A stretch of 64,000 nucleotides of DNA. It comes from Diabrotica undecimpunctata. Its lineage: Eukaryota > Arthropoda > Insecta > Coleoptera > Chrysomelidae. Under the pieces are notes generated by a model that saw only the letters and a program-made list of their open reading frames with translations, was not told the origin of the DNA and made no database searches. Shown piece after piece: positions 1 through 9,846 of the stretch. A program made the position numbers and the translations under genes. Every line of letters begins with the position of its first letter. Within the stretch, counting starts at the first letter, position 1. The DNA is taken from contig NC_092806.1 of the NCBI RefSeq assembly GCF_040954645.1, forward strand, positions 80,634,641-80,698,640. The letters run 5' to 3'.

Positions 1-299
1 TCGATCATTCGTTTTATAATCCAAAGGGGACCATAAAATATTCAACGTTAAAATGTGACATAATGTAACGTTATGACAAATCTTTTTTCTCCCGCACGGG
101 TGCATGCCTGTGTACCTATACAAGGGGAGTCGTGCGTAACCTTTAAGTTGATCGTAATACATAACTGCAACAACAAGTATGTTGACGGTTTGGGTTAGTA
201 TATACAGTGTATTCCGTACGTTTTTTAAACATGATTAGGAAATTGTTGACTGGAGGCTATTAAAGAAGTTCTTAAAATTTTTGCGGGTCACCCCCTTTT

Positions 300-560
300 C
301 TGTAAATGGAGTGAATATTGTTATCCGTTTAATTTTTTCCCCAGTTGAATAATTCCTGCTGGTATTTGGTCTAAGCTTACTTCTTTTCCCCATTTAAGCT
401 GTTTCATAGCTAATTCTACTTCCTCTTTATAGTACCCTGTTCACCTGTTTTGGTAATTTCGGACTATTTCATCTCTTAATACATAAAACAGTTGTTCCAG
501 ATATCTTTATCGCGTTTTCTTTTTTTATGGATGAATATGCTGCCGTTTTCATCTTTTACT
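300..560 (-). pseudogene. LINE reverse-transcriptase N-terminal fragment, left arm
   Basis: The minus strand reads a decayed start of an RT domain. The partner arm (5885-6180, plus) shows it more clearly: a run EEVELAIKQLEWGKE followed by LDQIPAGIIQ. This matches the RT-0/RT-1 consensus (AIK-L-x-GK-x-x-G-x-D-x-IP-A-x-x). The reading frame is broken by stops and shifts. Likely an RTE-like or related non-LTR element, identified by motif only. Confidence 0.5.
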
Positions 561-693
561 ATTTCGTATGGAGCTACACGATTAACAATTCCAAATCAAG
601 AAAACACAAGTAACACTCCGAATTATATTATACAACTAATAGTCGAAAAATGAAGAGCAAGAGTTAGATGACCAAGAAGCCGAAATCTTAATA

Positions 694-998
694 TAATAAT
701 AATAACGGATTTATTACGGCTGTCGCCGCTTCTCCGCCCCCAATTTCCATCTTTTTCTGTCATATGCAGTTGCCTCTTCTAAGTCTCTTGCCGCCATTGC
801 TTCATCAATATCGTTGCGCCAACTTCTCCGTGGTCGTCCTCTCTTTCTTCTTTCAGGAGGGATCCATTCCAGTACTCTCCTAGGCCATCTGTACTCTGGC
901 ATTCTTTTAACATGTCCGAACCAGATTAATTGTTTTCTTTCTATGTCATCATTGATATTTCTCTCCATTTTCATTTCGTTTCTTATTTGTTCGTTCTT
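694..998 (-). mobile_element. 5'-truncated LINE insertion with 10-bp TSD
   Basis: The minus strand encodes the C-terminal tail of an RTE-like non-LTR polyprotein, readable from about 998 down to 714, with the typical WFGHVKRMPEYRWPRRVLEW and RRKRGRPRRSWR motifs. It ends in a TAA-rich microsatellite tail at 694-706. The direct repeat AATCTTAATA flanks it at 684-693 and 999-1008. The opposite arm of the large inverted repeat lacks this block, which gives an independent empty site. This is a clean, relatively recent target-primed insertion of a dead-on-arrival fragment. Confidence 0.88.
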
Positions 999-1017
999 AA
1001 TCTTAATAACGAACACA

Positions 1018-1260
1018 AATATAATCGACTTATCAGACAATTAATATCAGCGCTACATGACGCACGAAATGCCACATTTAAACACTACATTAGTACATTG
1101 TCTAAAGAAGATCATTCAGTATGGATACCAACAAAAACACTTAAAGAGACCTGAACAACACAACCCACAAATTAAGAAAGATGACGTTAGTTGAGAAAGA
1201 TCAGACCAGGAAAAAATGTCAACATTTTCAGAATACCAGATAATAATAATCAAGCAATAG
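1018..1260 (+). pseudogene. Jockey-like LINE fragment, left arm
   Basis: The translation contains RQLISALHDARNATFKHYIS, then an L-S-K-E-D-H-S-V-W block, then a decayed RSDQEK stretch. This resembles the linker between endonuclease and RT in Jockey-type elements (N-x-x-F-x-x-Y-I-x-x-L-x-x-x-D-x-x-x-W-K-A-T-K). It is broken by stops after about 40 codons. The inverted copy lies at about 5520-5740 on the minus strand. Confidence 0.55.
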
Positions 1261-1619
1261 AACACTGAAAACTTTTGTTTTTAACTGTACGCCCGTCGTG
1301 AATGACATACCATTTTTTATTAGTGTATTTATTTCATGTTTCAAGATAATTATTTTAGGAATATATTTATTTATAACATACGGTCTTATGGTCTTATTAC
1401 GGCTTTCAGATTATACGACATAAATGTATCTTGTACCGCACTGCTAATTAAGAATTATGTTTGTAATGCGATAAGAGGTCCGGATATACGAGACACCAGT
1501 GACTCATGCCGCACTGATAAAAAGCCGATAGGAATCTGCATTTCTATAAAAATAATAGATTAATTTGTTTTGTGTATTAATTTAGTTTAGGTCGAACAAG
1601 AGTTGCAGTAAAAGATTTT

Positions 1620-2430
1620 TCTAAATATAGGGTGTAAACCATATTTCCAATGCTTTATGAAAGAGAACCAGTTTATAATATTCCGGACGACGTAATAACA
1701 CCTTATTTTAGAATATTGGTCGATGAATTGAAATCATTGTTCAAGAAACGAACTATTCATGTGCAGATGTTTTACTCCAAAAACATGTAAAACTAAAATC
1801 TCGATTAAAAAAGTTGCAACCAGTTACTCTCGATGAAATTTAACCCCATTATTGATTTTACTAGTGATAAAATGGGTCGACAAAAGACCAGTTTTAATCC
1901 TTGCAACATTTAAACATAATAGTTGTATCTTGGTTTAATCAAATAAAAAGAAAAATTATACACAAGTACTAAAACCACAAATTATTCTCGATTATAACTT
2001 TGTGAAAAAGATTGTTGATTTTAGTGATCAAGTGGCTTCTTACCAAAGCCCAATACGCAAAATTCTGAAGTGGTACCGGAAAGTGGCAATGGAATTAATA
2101 TTTAATACCGCAGTAGTCAATGCTTAGTTGCTAAATAATAGAAAAAAAAAAGTGACAACCTATCCTTGAGTTCAGACTGGAGTTCGCGAAGGCATTTACA
2201 AATAAAGAAATGTTGTAATCCTCACGACCAGTTACACCCAAAAATACCATCTAAGGCAAAGCGATGTAGATAATACAAAGAGAAGAAAGTGTACAAAATT
2301 TTACAAAGTTTTAAGAAGAAGCATGACTAGTAGAAAGGCCGATAGAAAAGTTAAAAAAGTTAAAACATACTCTGAAGAATGTGATGGCAAAACTGAAATA
2401 TATCTAGTGTGCTCCAATGAAGCACATTAA
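1620..2430 (+). pseudogene. piggyBac-like transposase, C-terminal part (left arm)
   Basis: The plus strand reads a degenerate piggyBac (DDE_Tnp_1_7) C-terminus. It contains a WVDKRPVLIL-like block near 1870-1900, then KIVDFSDQVASYQSPIRK and LKWYRKVAMELIFNTAVVNA at about 1995-2128. A cysteine-rich tail follows near 2330-2430 (RKADRKVKKVKTY, then EECDG and LVCSNEAH). Those are the family's conserved core end and C-terminal zinc-binding tail. Multiple stops and frameshifts make it non-functional. The inverted copy is at 4380-5170. Confidence 0.75.
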
Positions 2431-2586
2431 AAAACAATTTTACTTATACAGCAACTATTATTGAGTAAAAACGTATTGTGCCTCAAGTGGCCTTATAGTA
2501 TTGGAAGTCGTAAGTTGATAGTTTCCAGTAGAACGTTTTTATTGTTAATTACCTCCGTAAAAGTGAGTTATAGTATTTATAAAGAA

Positions 2587-2938
2587 ATGGATGTAAATAA
2601 TATGCCTTCGACATCTAAAAAAGGTAGATGTGAACATAAACGTAGGTTGACCACTGCTGAATTACAATCATTGTTAGAAGTATCGGGCGAGGACGATGTA
2701 GATTAAATGAATGGTGGAAGTGACTGACGAAATACTTGCACAAAGTCGTTCAGAAAAATCGAGGATTGCGTTTTGGAAAGAGACAACACAAACAGAATTT
2801 AAGACTTTTCTCGAGCTTATGTTCCATATGGGGACAATTAAAATAAACCGTCTGCATAACTACTGGAAAAGTATAGGTAATTTCTCTAATAGTGTTGACT
2901 TGACTAGACAATTGTTCATAGCCCATATGAAGAAATAA
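2587..2938 (+). pseudogene. piggyBac-like transposase, N-terminal part
   Basis: From an ATG at 2587 an ORF of 40 codons ends at 2706. The +2 frame continues from 2711 to 2938, which implies a frameshift and stop near 2704-2712. The second part contains FKTFLELMFHMGTIKINRLH followed by NYWKS, the conserved start of the piggyBac DDE_Tnp_1_7 domain (FLGL-x-x-HMG-x-x-K-x-P-x-x-x-x-YWS). Translation stops before any catalytic aspartate. It lies in the spacer between the two arms, directly downstream of a same-strand piggyBac C-terminus that belongs to another copy. Confidence 0.65.
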
Positions 2939-2939
2939 C

Positions 2940-4005
2940 CGAATCCTCACTTGTCAAAGAAACTAAAAAAACGTTAAGTGGTCTAAAAACTAAAAAGTCC
3001 CCTATTCAAACTGGTTTTTAATAAAAAATTTAATAATATGTTAAAAGTTTTTTTAATATACCCTAAAACTGAAAGCGCAAAGAATCGATTGCAAGTTACA
3101 AAATACTTATAGAGTCATACGAGTTTGGACAAGTACAGTTGTTTAAATAATCTCTTTCTGTGATAAACAAATTGTAAAATATTTTTTGATCTGCTTGATA
3201 TTTAGCACACTTTAATAACTCATCAATTGCCATGATTTCAAGTAGCTATATTATCTGTCGTTAGTCAAAAAACAAAGTTATTAACATTTATAAATTACTA
3301 CAAACATATAATATCTTAGAGTTTATGGTTTTTTGGAATTATCTCAATTATTTATGTATTTAAAATTGGTATTTCTCTACATAGAAAACTTTTTATGGTC
3401 TACAACTTTTATTTAAATTATTTTTCTTTAGAATGTATACAAAACGTTTTATAAGCAAAATTTTTTTTTGCCTTTTAAGATTGTTTAAAAAACAAAGCAA
3501 AATCAACTGTACGTCTTTACGAATTTTTCGTCGGCTACCCCTCATACTATTTAGAATTTAAATTTCTGTAAGATTTTTTAAAACTATTTAGCGAGGTTCC
3601 GTGCTGGGAAAAAATATCTAAATTGAATAAATATAACAACTGAACGTTGATATAAAAAAACTAGTTGGTTGACCCCAGCCGGTCGGCAGGTAGTTTCAAT
3701 GTCTTCATTTGAACTTGACCCAAACCGATCGATATTTTTATGTTTTCAAATATTATTTAAGTATTAACACTGGCAACATCTATTGGCTTTAAAATGATAC
3801 CAAATACAGTAATTTTACCTCCCAATGTTAAAATGATGGTTTGATGTAAAAAATTTAATTTATAAAAAAATCGGATTATTGAAAAACCGACAACGGTGCC
3901 AAGCCTACAAAGGTGCACTAAACAAACATACACGACTTATAAATAGAAAATGATAGCATTTCTTGGTGATGCTAAATTACTGCAACGTGAAAAGAGCCTA
4001 ATACG
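2940..4005. other. AT-rich spacer of the inverted repeat, no gene seen
   Basis: After the piggyBac fragment the spacer is AT-rich, with no recognisable coding domain on either strand up to the (TA)n tract. Short oligo-T and oligo-A runs are the only features noted. Confidence 0.5.
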
Positions 4006-4012
4006 ATAGCGG

Positions 4013-4112
<100 letters not shown>

Positions 4113-4206
4113 GAACCAGAAGTATTTGCTGACAACGTAAGGAAGTAAACGTTAAATAGTGGGTTTGCAGCAATAAAAAATAAAACGAGTACTCTTAAAT
4201 TTTTAT

Positions 4207-4245
4207 TCCAAGCTTTCGGACATTGGTTATGTCCTTCATCAGGGA
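4207..4245 (-). ncRNA. Hammerhead-like ribozyme motif
   Basis: Minus strand, 5' to 3': stem I TCC; core CTGATGA; one extra A; stem II GGACAT pairing with ATGTCC around a 5-nt loop; GAA; a minimal self-complementary stem III AGCT; T at the cleavage position; stem I partner GGA. All invariant core bases are present, but the extra nucleotide between the core and stem II and the 3-bp stem I may weaken or abolish activity. Motifs of this kind are typical of PLE terminal regions. Confidence 0.6.
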
Positions 4246-4379
4246 GCTACAAATGTGATGAATAAATTGTTGGCGTTGGTATAATTAATTAAAAAATGTT
4301 TCTACTTACAAACTTAATGAGGTTTGTAAAAATTAATTTTTTTAAATTCAGTTCAGAATTCAGAACAGTTTTAACTTTT

Positions 4380-5170
4380 CTATCGGCCTTTCTACTAGTC
4401 ATGCTTTTCTTCTTAAAATTTTGTAACATCTTGTACACTTTCTTCTCTTTGTATTATCTACATCGCTTTGCCTGAGATGGTATTTTTGAGTGTAACTAGT
4501 CGTAAGGGTTACAACATTTCTTTATTTGCAAATGCCTTCGCGAACTCCAGTCTGAACTCAAGGATAGGTTGTCGCTTTTTTTACGTTTTCTATTATTTAG
4601 CAACTAAGCATTGACTACTGCGGTATTAAATATTAATTCCACTGCCACTTTCCGGTACCACTTCAGAATTTTGCGTATTGGGCTTTGGTAAGAAGCCACT
4701 TTATTACTAAAATCAACACTCTTTTTCACCAAGTTATAATCGAGAATAGTTTGTGGTTTTAGTACTTGTGTATAATGTTTCTTTTCATTTGATTAAACCA
4801 ACTATTGTGTTTAAATGTTGTAAGAACTGGTCTTTTGTTGACCCATTTTATCACTTGTAAAATCAATAATGCGGTTAAGTTTCATCGTGAGTAACTGGTT
4901 GCAACTGTTTTAATCGAGATTTTGGTTTTACATGTTTTTATAGTAAAACATCTGCACATGAATAACTAGTTTCTTGAATAATGATTTCAATTCATCGACC
5001 AATATTCTAAAATAAGGTGTTTTTACGTCGTCCGGAATATTATAAACTGGTTCTCTTTCACAAAGCATTGGAAATATGGTTCACATTCTATATTTAGAAA
5101 AATCTTTTACTGCAACTCTTGTTTGACCTAAACTTAATTAATACACAAAACAAATTAATCTATTTTTTTT
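4380..5170 (-). pseudogene. piggyBac-like transposase, C-terminal part (right arm)
   Basis: Inverted copy of 1620-2430. The same LKWYRKVAVELIF-like block and cysteine-rich tail can be read on the minus strand with different point changes. Degenerate. Confidence 0.65.
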
Positions 5171-5884
5171 TATAGAAAACCGATTCCTGTCGGATTTTTA
5201 TCAGTGCGGCATGAGTCGCTGGTGTCTCGTATATCCGGACGGACCTATTATCGCATTACAAACATAATTCTCAATTAGCAGTGCGGTACAAGATACATTT
5301 AGGTCGTATAATCTTAAAGCCGTAATAAGACCATAAGACCGTATGTTATAACTAAATATATCCCTATAAGAATTATCTTGAAAGATGAAAAAAATACAAT
5401 AAAAAGTGCAATATTAAGTGTTATTTAAAAAATGGTAAGTCATTCACGGGCGTACAGTTAAAAACAAAAGTTTTCAGTGTTCTATTGCTTGATTATTCTT
5501 ATCTGGTATTCTGAAAATGTTGACATTTTTTCCTGGTCTGATCTTCCTCAACTAACGTCATCTTTCTTAATTGGTGGGTTGTGTTGTTCAGGTCTCTTTA
5601 AGTGTTTTTGTTGCTATCCATACTGAATGATCTTCTTTAGATAATGTACTAATGTAGTGTTCAAATATGGCATTGCGTGCATCATGTAGCGTTGATCTTA
5701 ATTGTAGTCGATTATATTTGTGTTCGTCATTTAGATTTCGGCTTCTTGGCCACCTACCTCTTGCTCTTCATTTTTCGACTATTAGTTGTATTATAAAATT
5801 GGGAGTGTTATTTGTGTTTTCTTGATTTGCAATTGTTAATCGTGTAGCTCCATATGAGTAGATATCATAGGTATCATAGGTATC

Positions 5885-6180
5885 ATAGTAGAAGATGAAA
5901 ACGGCAGCATATTCATCCATAAAAAATGGAAACGCGATAAAGATATCTGAAACAACTGTTTTATGTTATAAGAGATGAAATAGTCCGAAATTACCAAAAC
6001 AGATGAACAGGGCACTATAAAGAGGAAGTAGAATTAGCTATCAAACAGCTTGAATGGGGAAAAGAAGTAAGCTTAGACCAAATACCAGCAGGAATTATTC
6101 AACTGAGGAAAAAACTTAAATGGATAACAATATTCACTCCATTGACAGAAAAGGCGGTGACCCGCAAAAATTTTAAGAAC
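5885..6180 (+). pseudogene. LINE reverse-transcriptase N-terminal fragment, right arm
   Basis: Inverted copy of 300-560. The plus strand shows DENGSIFIHKKWKRDKDI, a frame break, then EEVELAIKQLEWGKE and LDQIPAGIIQ. These are the segment before RT motif 1 and motif 1 of a non-LTR element. Frames are broken and no catalytic motif remains. Confidence 0.5.
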
Positions 6181-6745
6181 TTCTTTAATAGCCTCCAGTC
6201 AACAATTTCCTAATCATGTTTAAAAAACTTACGGAATGCACTGTATATACTAACTCAAGTCGTCAACTACTTGTTGTTGCATTTATGTATTACCATCAAC
6301 CTAAAGGTTATGCACGACTCCCCTTTTATAGGTACACAGGCATGCACCAGTGCGGGAGAAAAAAGATTTGTCATTCCGTTACATTATGTCACATTTTAAC
6401 GTTGAATATTTTATGGTCCCCTTTGGGTTATAAAACGAATGATCGACTTTTTCTCGCACAGATCCCGCTTATGTAACTTTACAAAGCGAGTCGTTTGCTG
6501 GGTATTAAAGAACCGTCTATGGCCATCATATTAATTTTACTCTAATATTTCACGTTCTACGATGCATTCCACTTTTGACACACTGTCTTGTTTAGTTTTC
6601 TGTCATTCTATTTGTTAAATCCTATCTCATTCTCGTCACAGCGTCAAGGAACAGTAAATGTGTGCAGTGAACGGGAGGCATATGTCTAACAGTGAACATT
6701 AGAGCTTTTTCGAGTTTATCATATCTTCTTCTTTGAGTGCCTCTC

Positions 6746-7129
6746 CTATCGGAGATTGGATATCATTAGGGCGATTCTAATTTTATTTATTGTTGTTTTA
6801 GTGGTACAGCCAAACCACTCCCTTAAATTTCTCATCCAGGACATTCTTCTACGGCCTGGATTTCTGCGTCCTTGGATTTTTCCTTGCATTATATTTTGTA
6901 GGAATGTATACTTTTGTCCTCTCATCAGGTGGCCTAAGTATTCAAGTTTTCTCTTTTTTATATTCAGTATAACTTCTGGATCGTTATTTGTTCTACGTAT
7001 TACCCCTTCATTTGTAATTTTATCCACCCAACTTATTTTTAGTATACGGCGGTAGCACCACATCTCAAAGCTTTCAAGATTTTTAACATTCTTCTGTTTA
7101 AGAGTCCATGCCTCACTACCGTAAAGCAA
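6746..7129 (-). pseudogene. RTE-like LINE, C-terminal fragment
   Basis: An open 127-codon stretch begins MLYGSEAWTLKQKNV, continues FEMWCYRRILKISW and EYLGHLMRGQKY, and ends with GRRRMSWMRNLREW. This is the conserved region after the RT thumb of RTE-type elements, the same type as the fragment at 30030-31080. The N-terminal side stops abruptly at about 7130, where PLE sequence begins, so this LINE piece appears to have landed in or beside the PLE. Confidence 0.8.
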
Positions 7130-7144
7130 AGCACTGAATACATA

Positions 7145-7421
7145 CTAAGTAGTTAACTAAAAGTGGACGTATGCATTTAAGTAAGAAGTGGTATATATCG
7201 CTTAGATTCTTAATGTCACTCTTAACATTAATGGAGAAATCGTTAAGGAAAATATAAGACATTTCGATGAACTCTCTTTTAGATTTATTGTTCTCACGGT
7301 GGAGAATTGTAGTGTTCGTATAGTCCATGAGATGACCAGTGGTATGGACATGTTTGGCTAATGCACAACGGTCAGGGTGAAGTCGAGAATCACCAAGATA
7401 CCAAGAACAATACAACATCAC
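7145..7421 (-). pseudogene. Penelope-like element, GIY-YIG endonuclease C-terminus
   Basis: The minus strand encodes DRCALAKHVHTTGHLMDYTN, then ILHRENNKSKREFIEMSYIF, then a stretch of short asparagine/isoleucine segments ending IYHFLL. This matches the region after the GIY-YIG catalytic core in PLE proteins (A-L-x-x-H-x-x-x-x-GH ... E-x-x-x-x-KR-x-FLE). The N-terminal RT is absent locally. The C-terminal side is cut by the RTE-like fragment. Confidence 0.7.
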
Positions 7422-7429
7422 AGATAACT

Positions 7430-8010
7430 AATTTTACTGATATATCCATTAACAACTAACCTACCTTTATAATTAATTTTCATTAACTAAAAAAGATAAC
7501 TTTCCCTTGCTTTTCTTAGATATATCTCAATAAGATATAATAATGCATGAACAATAGAAAATAATTAAATAAAGAAAATTAAAATAATATTTCCCTATAC
7601 TGGGATTTAATTTCATTCGTTTTTTACCAATGAACCTTAACGACATAAAGATTCATAAGAACTACTGAATTTGTCAGCGCTTGCGTTCTGGCTAAAACAG
7701 AACCTTACTTTTAAACTTTCTAAAAATCAAAAATTTAGTTATTGCCGACAATTCAAAGAATTACCTCCTTTTAAATGTAGTTACATTGGGTTTTTCGATT
7801 AACCTTGGGTATACCTTTGCGTGTTAAGTTCAAAGCTACCATACATTTCAAACCTTAAAAAAACTTTTTTTGCACATAGTAACAAAAAACACCCACTGTG
7901 TTACTAGCAAAGTTTTTTAATATTCTAACTCTACAATTCTAAGTTACGGTAAGATCAATAATGTTTTAATAGATAATATATGGTAGCTAATTATAAGTTA
8001 TTCTCTTTCA
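7430..8010. other. Non-coding AT-rich interval
   Basis: No coding domain or RNA gene seen. Probably decayed PLE flank, given the PLE piece on its left and the hammerhead-like motif on its right. Confidence 0.4.
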
Positions 8011-8055
8011 GCCCTGAAGAAGCCAAATTAATTCTCTTTGGCGAAAACATTCGGC
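8011..8055 (+). ncRNA. Hammerhead-like ribozyme motif
   Basis: Plus strand: stem I GCC; core CTGAAGA; extra A; stem II GCCAAA pairing with TTTGGC around a 9-nt loop; GAA; stem III AACATT (not fully self-complementary); C at the cleavage position; stem I partner GGC. The core is complete but has an extra nucleotide before stem II. A (TA)n tract follows about 60 bp downstream. Confidence 0.55.
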
Positions 8056-8110
8056 GAAACAATTGATACTCATTAGAGTCTTTCTTGCAGATTTCCCCAA
8101 TATTTAAGAG

Positions 8111-8113
<3 letters not shown>

Positions 8114-8178
<65 letters not shown>
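8114..8178. repeat. (TA)n microsatellite
   Basis: TA tract of about 65 bp beginning about 60 bp downstream of the hammerhead-like motif at 8011-8055. Confidence 0.97.
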
Positions 8179-8182
<4 letters not shown>

Positions 8183-8227
8183 TAGTTTTGAGTTTCTTGA
8201 ACCGTACTATATTTAATAAAGATCAGT

Positions 8228-8578
8228 GTGTGCCAAAGGGCGATGGAGAGTGCTATGTTGGGCGTTTCACTACGAGACAAGATCCCAAATCGCCAGCTAC
8301 GACAAAGAACAGGAGTCGCTGATGCAGTAGAGAGAGTAGCAACACTGAAATGGAACTGGGCAGGTCACGTGGCTCGAATGACAGATAATAGATGGACAAA
8401 GCGGATACTGGAATGGAGACCAAGAGATGATGCCTACCGAAGCAGAGGTCGTCCACCAACACGTTGGACTGACGATCTAAAACGTTGCCATAGGAATTGG
8501 ATGCAAGAGGCACAAGATCGAAATAGATGGAAAATTATGAGGGAGATCTATGTCCAGCAGTGGATAAGCGAAAATTGA
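8228..8578 (+). pseudogene. RTE-type LINE polyprotein, C-terminal fragment
   Basis: The 116-codon ORF contains TLKWNWAGHVARMTDNRWTK, then RILEWRPR and SRGRPPTRWTDDL, and ends with VQQWISEN and a stop. This is a very common C-terminal signature of insect endonuclease/reverse-transcriptase LINEs. It starts mid-protein with no RT domain, so it is a 5'-truncated insertion. The piece ends at its natural stop. Confidence 0.85.
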
Positions 8579-8673
8579 ATGATGACTATATTTAATATAA
8601 AATTAGTATTTCTTGGGTTTAGGTTCAATAAAATATATATTGCATGTGGAACTAGATTTTATTTTCCATAGCA

Positions 8674-8712
8674 ATCAACGTTTCGACAGGAAACCCTTGC
8701 CTTTATTAAGAT
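8674..8712 (-). ncRNA. Degenerate hammerhead-like motif
   Basis: The minus strand keeps the architecture (ATC ... GAT stem I, an imperfect stem II, then GAA-ACGT-T), but the core reads TTAATAA instead of CTGANGA. The three core changes (C3, G5, G8) are all transitions. A (TA)n tract lies 46 bp away. Almost certainly inactive. Confidence 0.35.
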
Positions 8713-8752
8713 TCTAAAATGTACATGTCTAAGAACAAACAGTTATTGTAAA

Positions 8753-8757
<5 letters not shown>

Positions 8758-8824
<67 letters not shown>
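8758..8824. repeat. (TA)n microsatellite
   Basis: TA tract of about 67 bp, close to the degenerate hammerhead-like motif. Confidence 0.97.
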
Positions 8825-8826
<2 letters not shown>

Positions 8827-9049
8827 CTTACCAAAACGTAAAACGGGACACATACATTAATGAACTGACCAATAAAAGTTGATATCTGGTATCTCATGGT
8901 TTACTGTCATTAGTATATAATTATTTTTATATGAGCGTATCATTGATGTTTTCGAAAAAGGTAAAGTGGAGATATGTTATGACTTTAAGAGCTTTTGATG
9001 GTGTTATATTTATTATTTAAATCAGATCTTTCATATCTTTCATTTTAGT

Positions 9050-9481
9050 TTATATTTCTTCTCTCTGCATCTCTAATTTCCTCTGTGTTTCTTCTCTGAC
9101 TTTTTCTAAACAGACTTTTACATCATTTTCATATTTGTCCAAACGCTTTTCCATCTTCCTATCATTTTCTTCTAATTTTTGTTCATAGTTTTCTAAACGT
9201 TGCTCTATATTTCTGTTATTTAGTTCTATTGCTTGCCTTGTTTCCCGTTGGTTTTCTTCCATTATTTGTTTTGTTTCATCCATTTTTAGTGATGTTTCTT
9301 GCATTGTTTGTGTCTGTATTTGCATCATTGCTAATAATTTTTCTAACATCCCTGTTTCTTTTCTTTCCTCCATTATTGTAGCATTTCCTTCATTATCCGA
9401 TCCTTCTTCAACAATTGTTTCCTCTTCTCTGTTATCCTCCTTCCTTTCTTGCATTTTGTTTTGACTCCTTGTGGTCGACAT
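9050..9481 (-). pseudogene. Gypsy-type gag, N-terminal coiled-coil part
   Basis: I chose the start at the ATG giving MSTTRSQNKM (9481), because a primer-binding site and LTR lie just upstream. The 143-residue product is acidic, then strongly helical: from about residue 45 it is a charged coiled coil rich in M, Q, E, K and R (segments like METKQIMEENQ and KMEKRLDKYEND). It ends at a stop at 9050, before any capsid or zinc-knuckle region. The context (PBS and LTR on the same strand, upstream) supports gag of an LTR retrotransposon rather than a host gene. No pol follows, so the element is truncated. Confidence 0.6.
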
Positions 9482-9826
9482 ATTGTTTCTTTTCGTTACT
9501 GTTTTTGTCCTCGCCACATGTGAAGCTTTGAAATTTGTGCAATAATATCCCCGCCAAATATGAAATTCGAGTAATGTTGCAAAGACGAAAACTTTTCCTC
9601 TTATCCCAAATGCAATAAATTCAAATAAATGCAATAAAATTTAAAACTTTTGTCAGTTATAAAAATCAATCAAATATCATAAAATATATCATGCAAAAAT
9701 TTGTACCTAGAGAAATTTGAAATGTTGTCATAAAAGCAAATATTATAAACAACCATCGACAAATAAATTTTCAATCTGCTTTCTTTCTCTATCCTTTTAA
9801 ATTTCAACTAGAAATACTTTCTACGC

Positions 9827-9844
9827 TTTACACGTTGGGGGCCA
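9827..9844 (-). promoter_or_regulatory. Primer-binding site of a Gypsy-type LTR element
   Basis: The minus strand reads TGGCCCCCAACGTGTAAA, one base from the classical Gypsy PBS beginning TGGCGCCCAACGTG. It sits two bases inside a sequence whose plus strand begins TGTTATG, as expected for the inner boundary of a 5' LTR on the minus strand. Confidence 0.7.
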
Positions 9845-9846
9845 TT

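Larger units (their letters stand above)
1..2365 (+). repeat. Left arm of a giant imperfect inverted repeat
   Basis: This stretch reappears as its reverse complement at 4369-6446. Base 1 pairs with base 6446 and the inner edge pairs near 2365 with 4369. I checked similarity by eye at both ends and at several internal points. The arms differ by substitutions, small indels and one LINE insertion at 694-998 that only the left arm has. The outer edge may lie before the window start. The arm holds decayed Jockey-like, RTE-like and piggyBac coding fragments, so it is a duplicated and inverted block of dead elements rather than a simple terminal repeat. Confidence 0.9.
4369..6446 (-). repeat. Right arm of the giant inverted repeat
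   Basis: Reverse complement of 1-2365 without the LINE insertion found at 694-998. It therefore preserves the empty site for that insertion around 5730-5745. Just beyond its outer end (6447 onward) the sequence has no counterpart in the window, because the matching left flank would lie before base 1. It contains the same decayed piggyBac C-terminus (minus strand, inner end), Jockey-like fragment (minus) and RTE-like fragment (plus, outer end). Confidence 0.9.

Noticed and set aside
8228..8578. A host developmental gene (such LINE proteins are often misnamed craniofacial development protein 2-like)
   Set aside because: The GHVARM, TDNRW and GRPPTRWTDDL motifs are the C-terminus of RTE-type LINE polyproteins.
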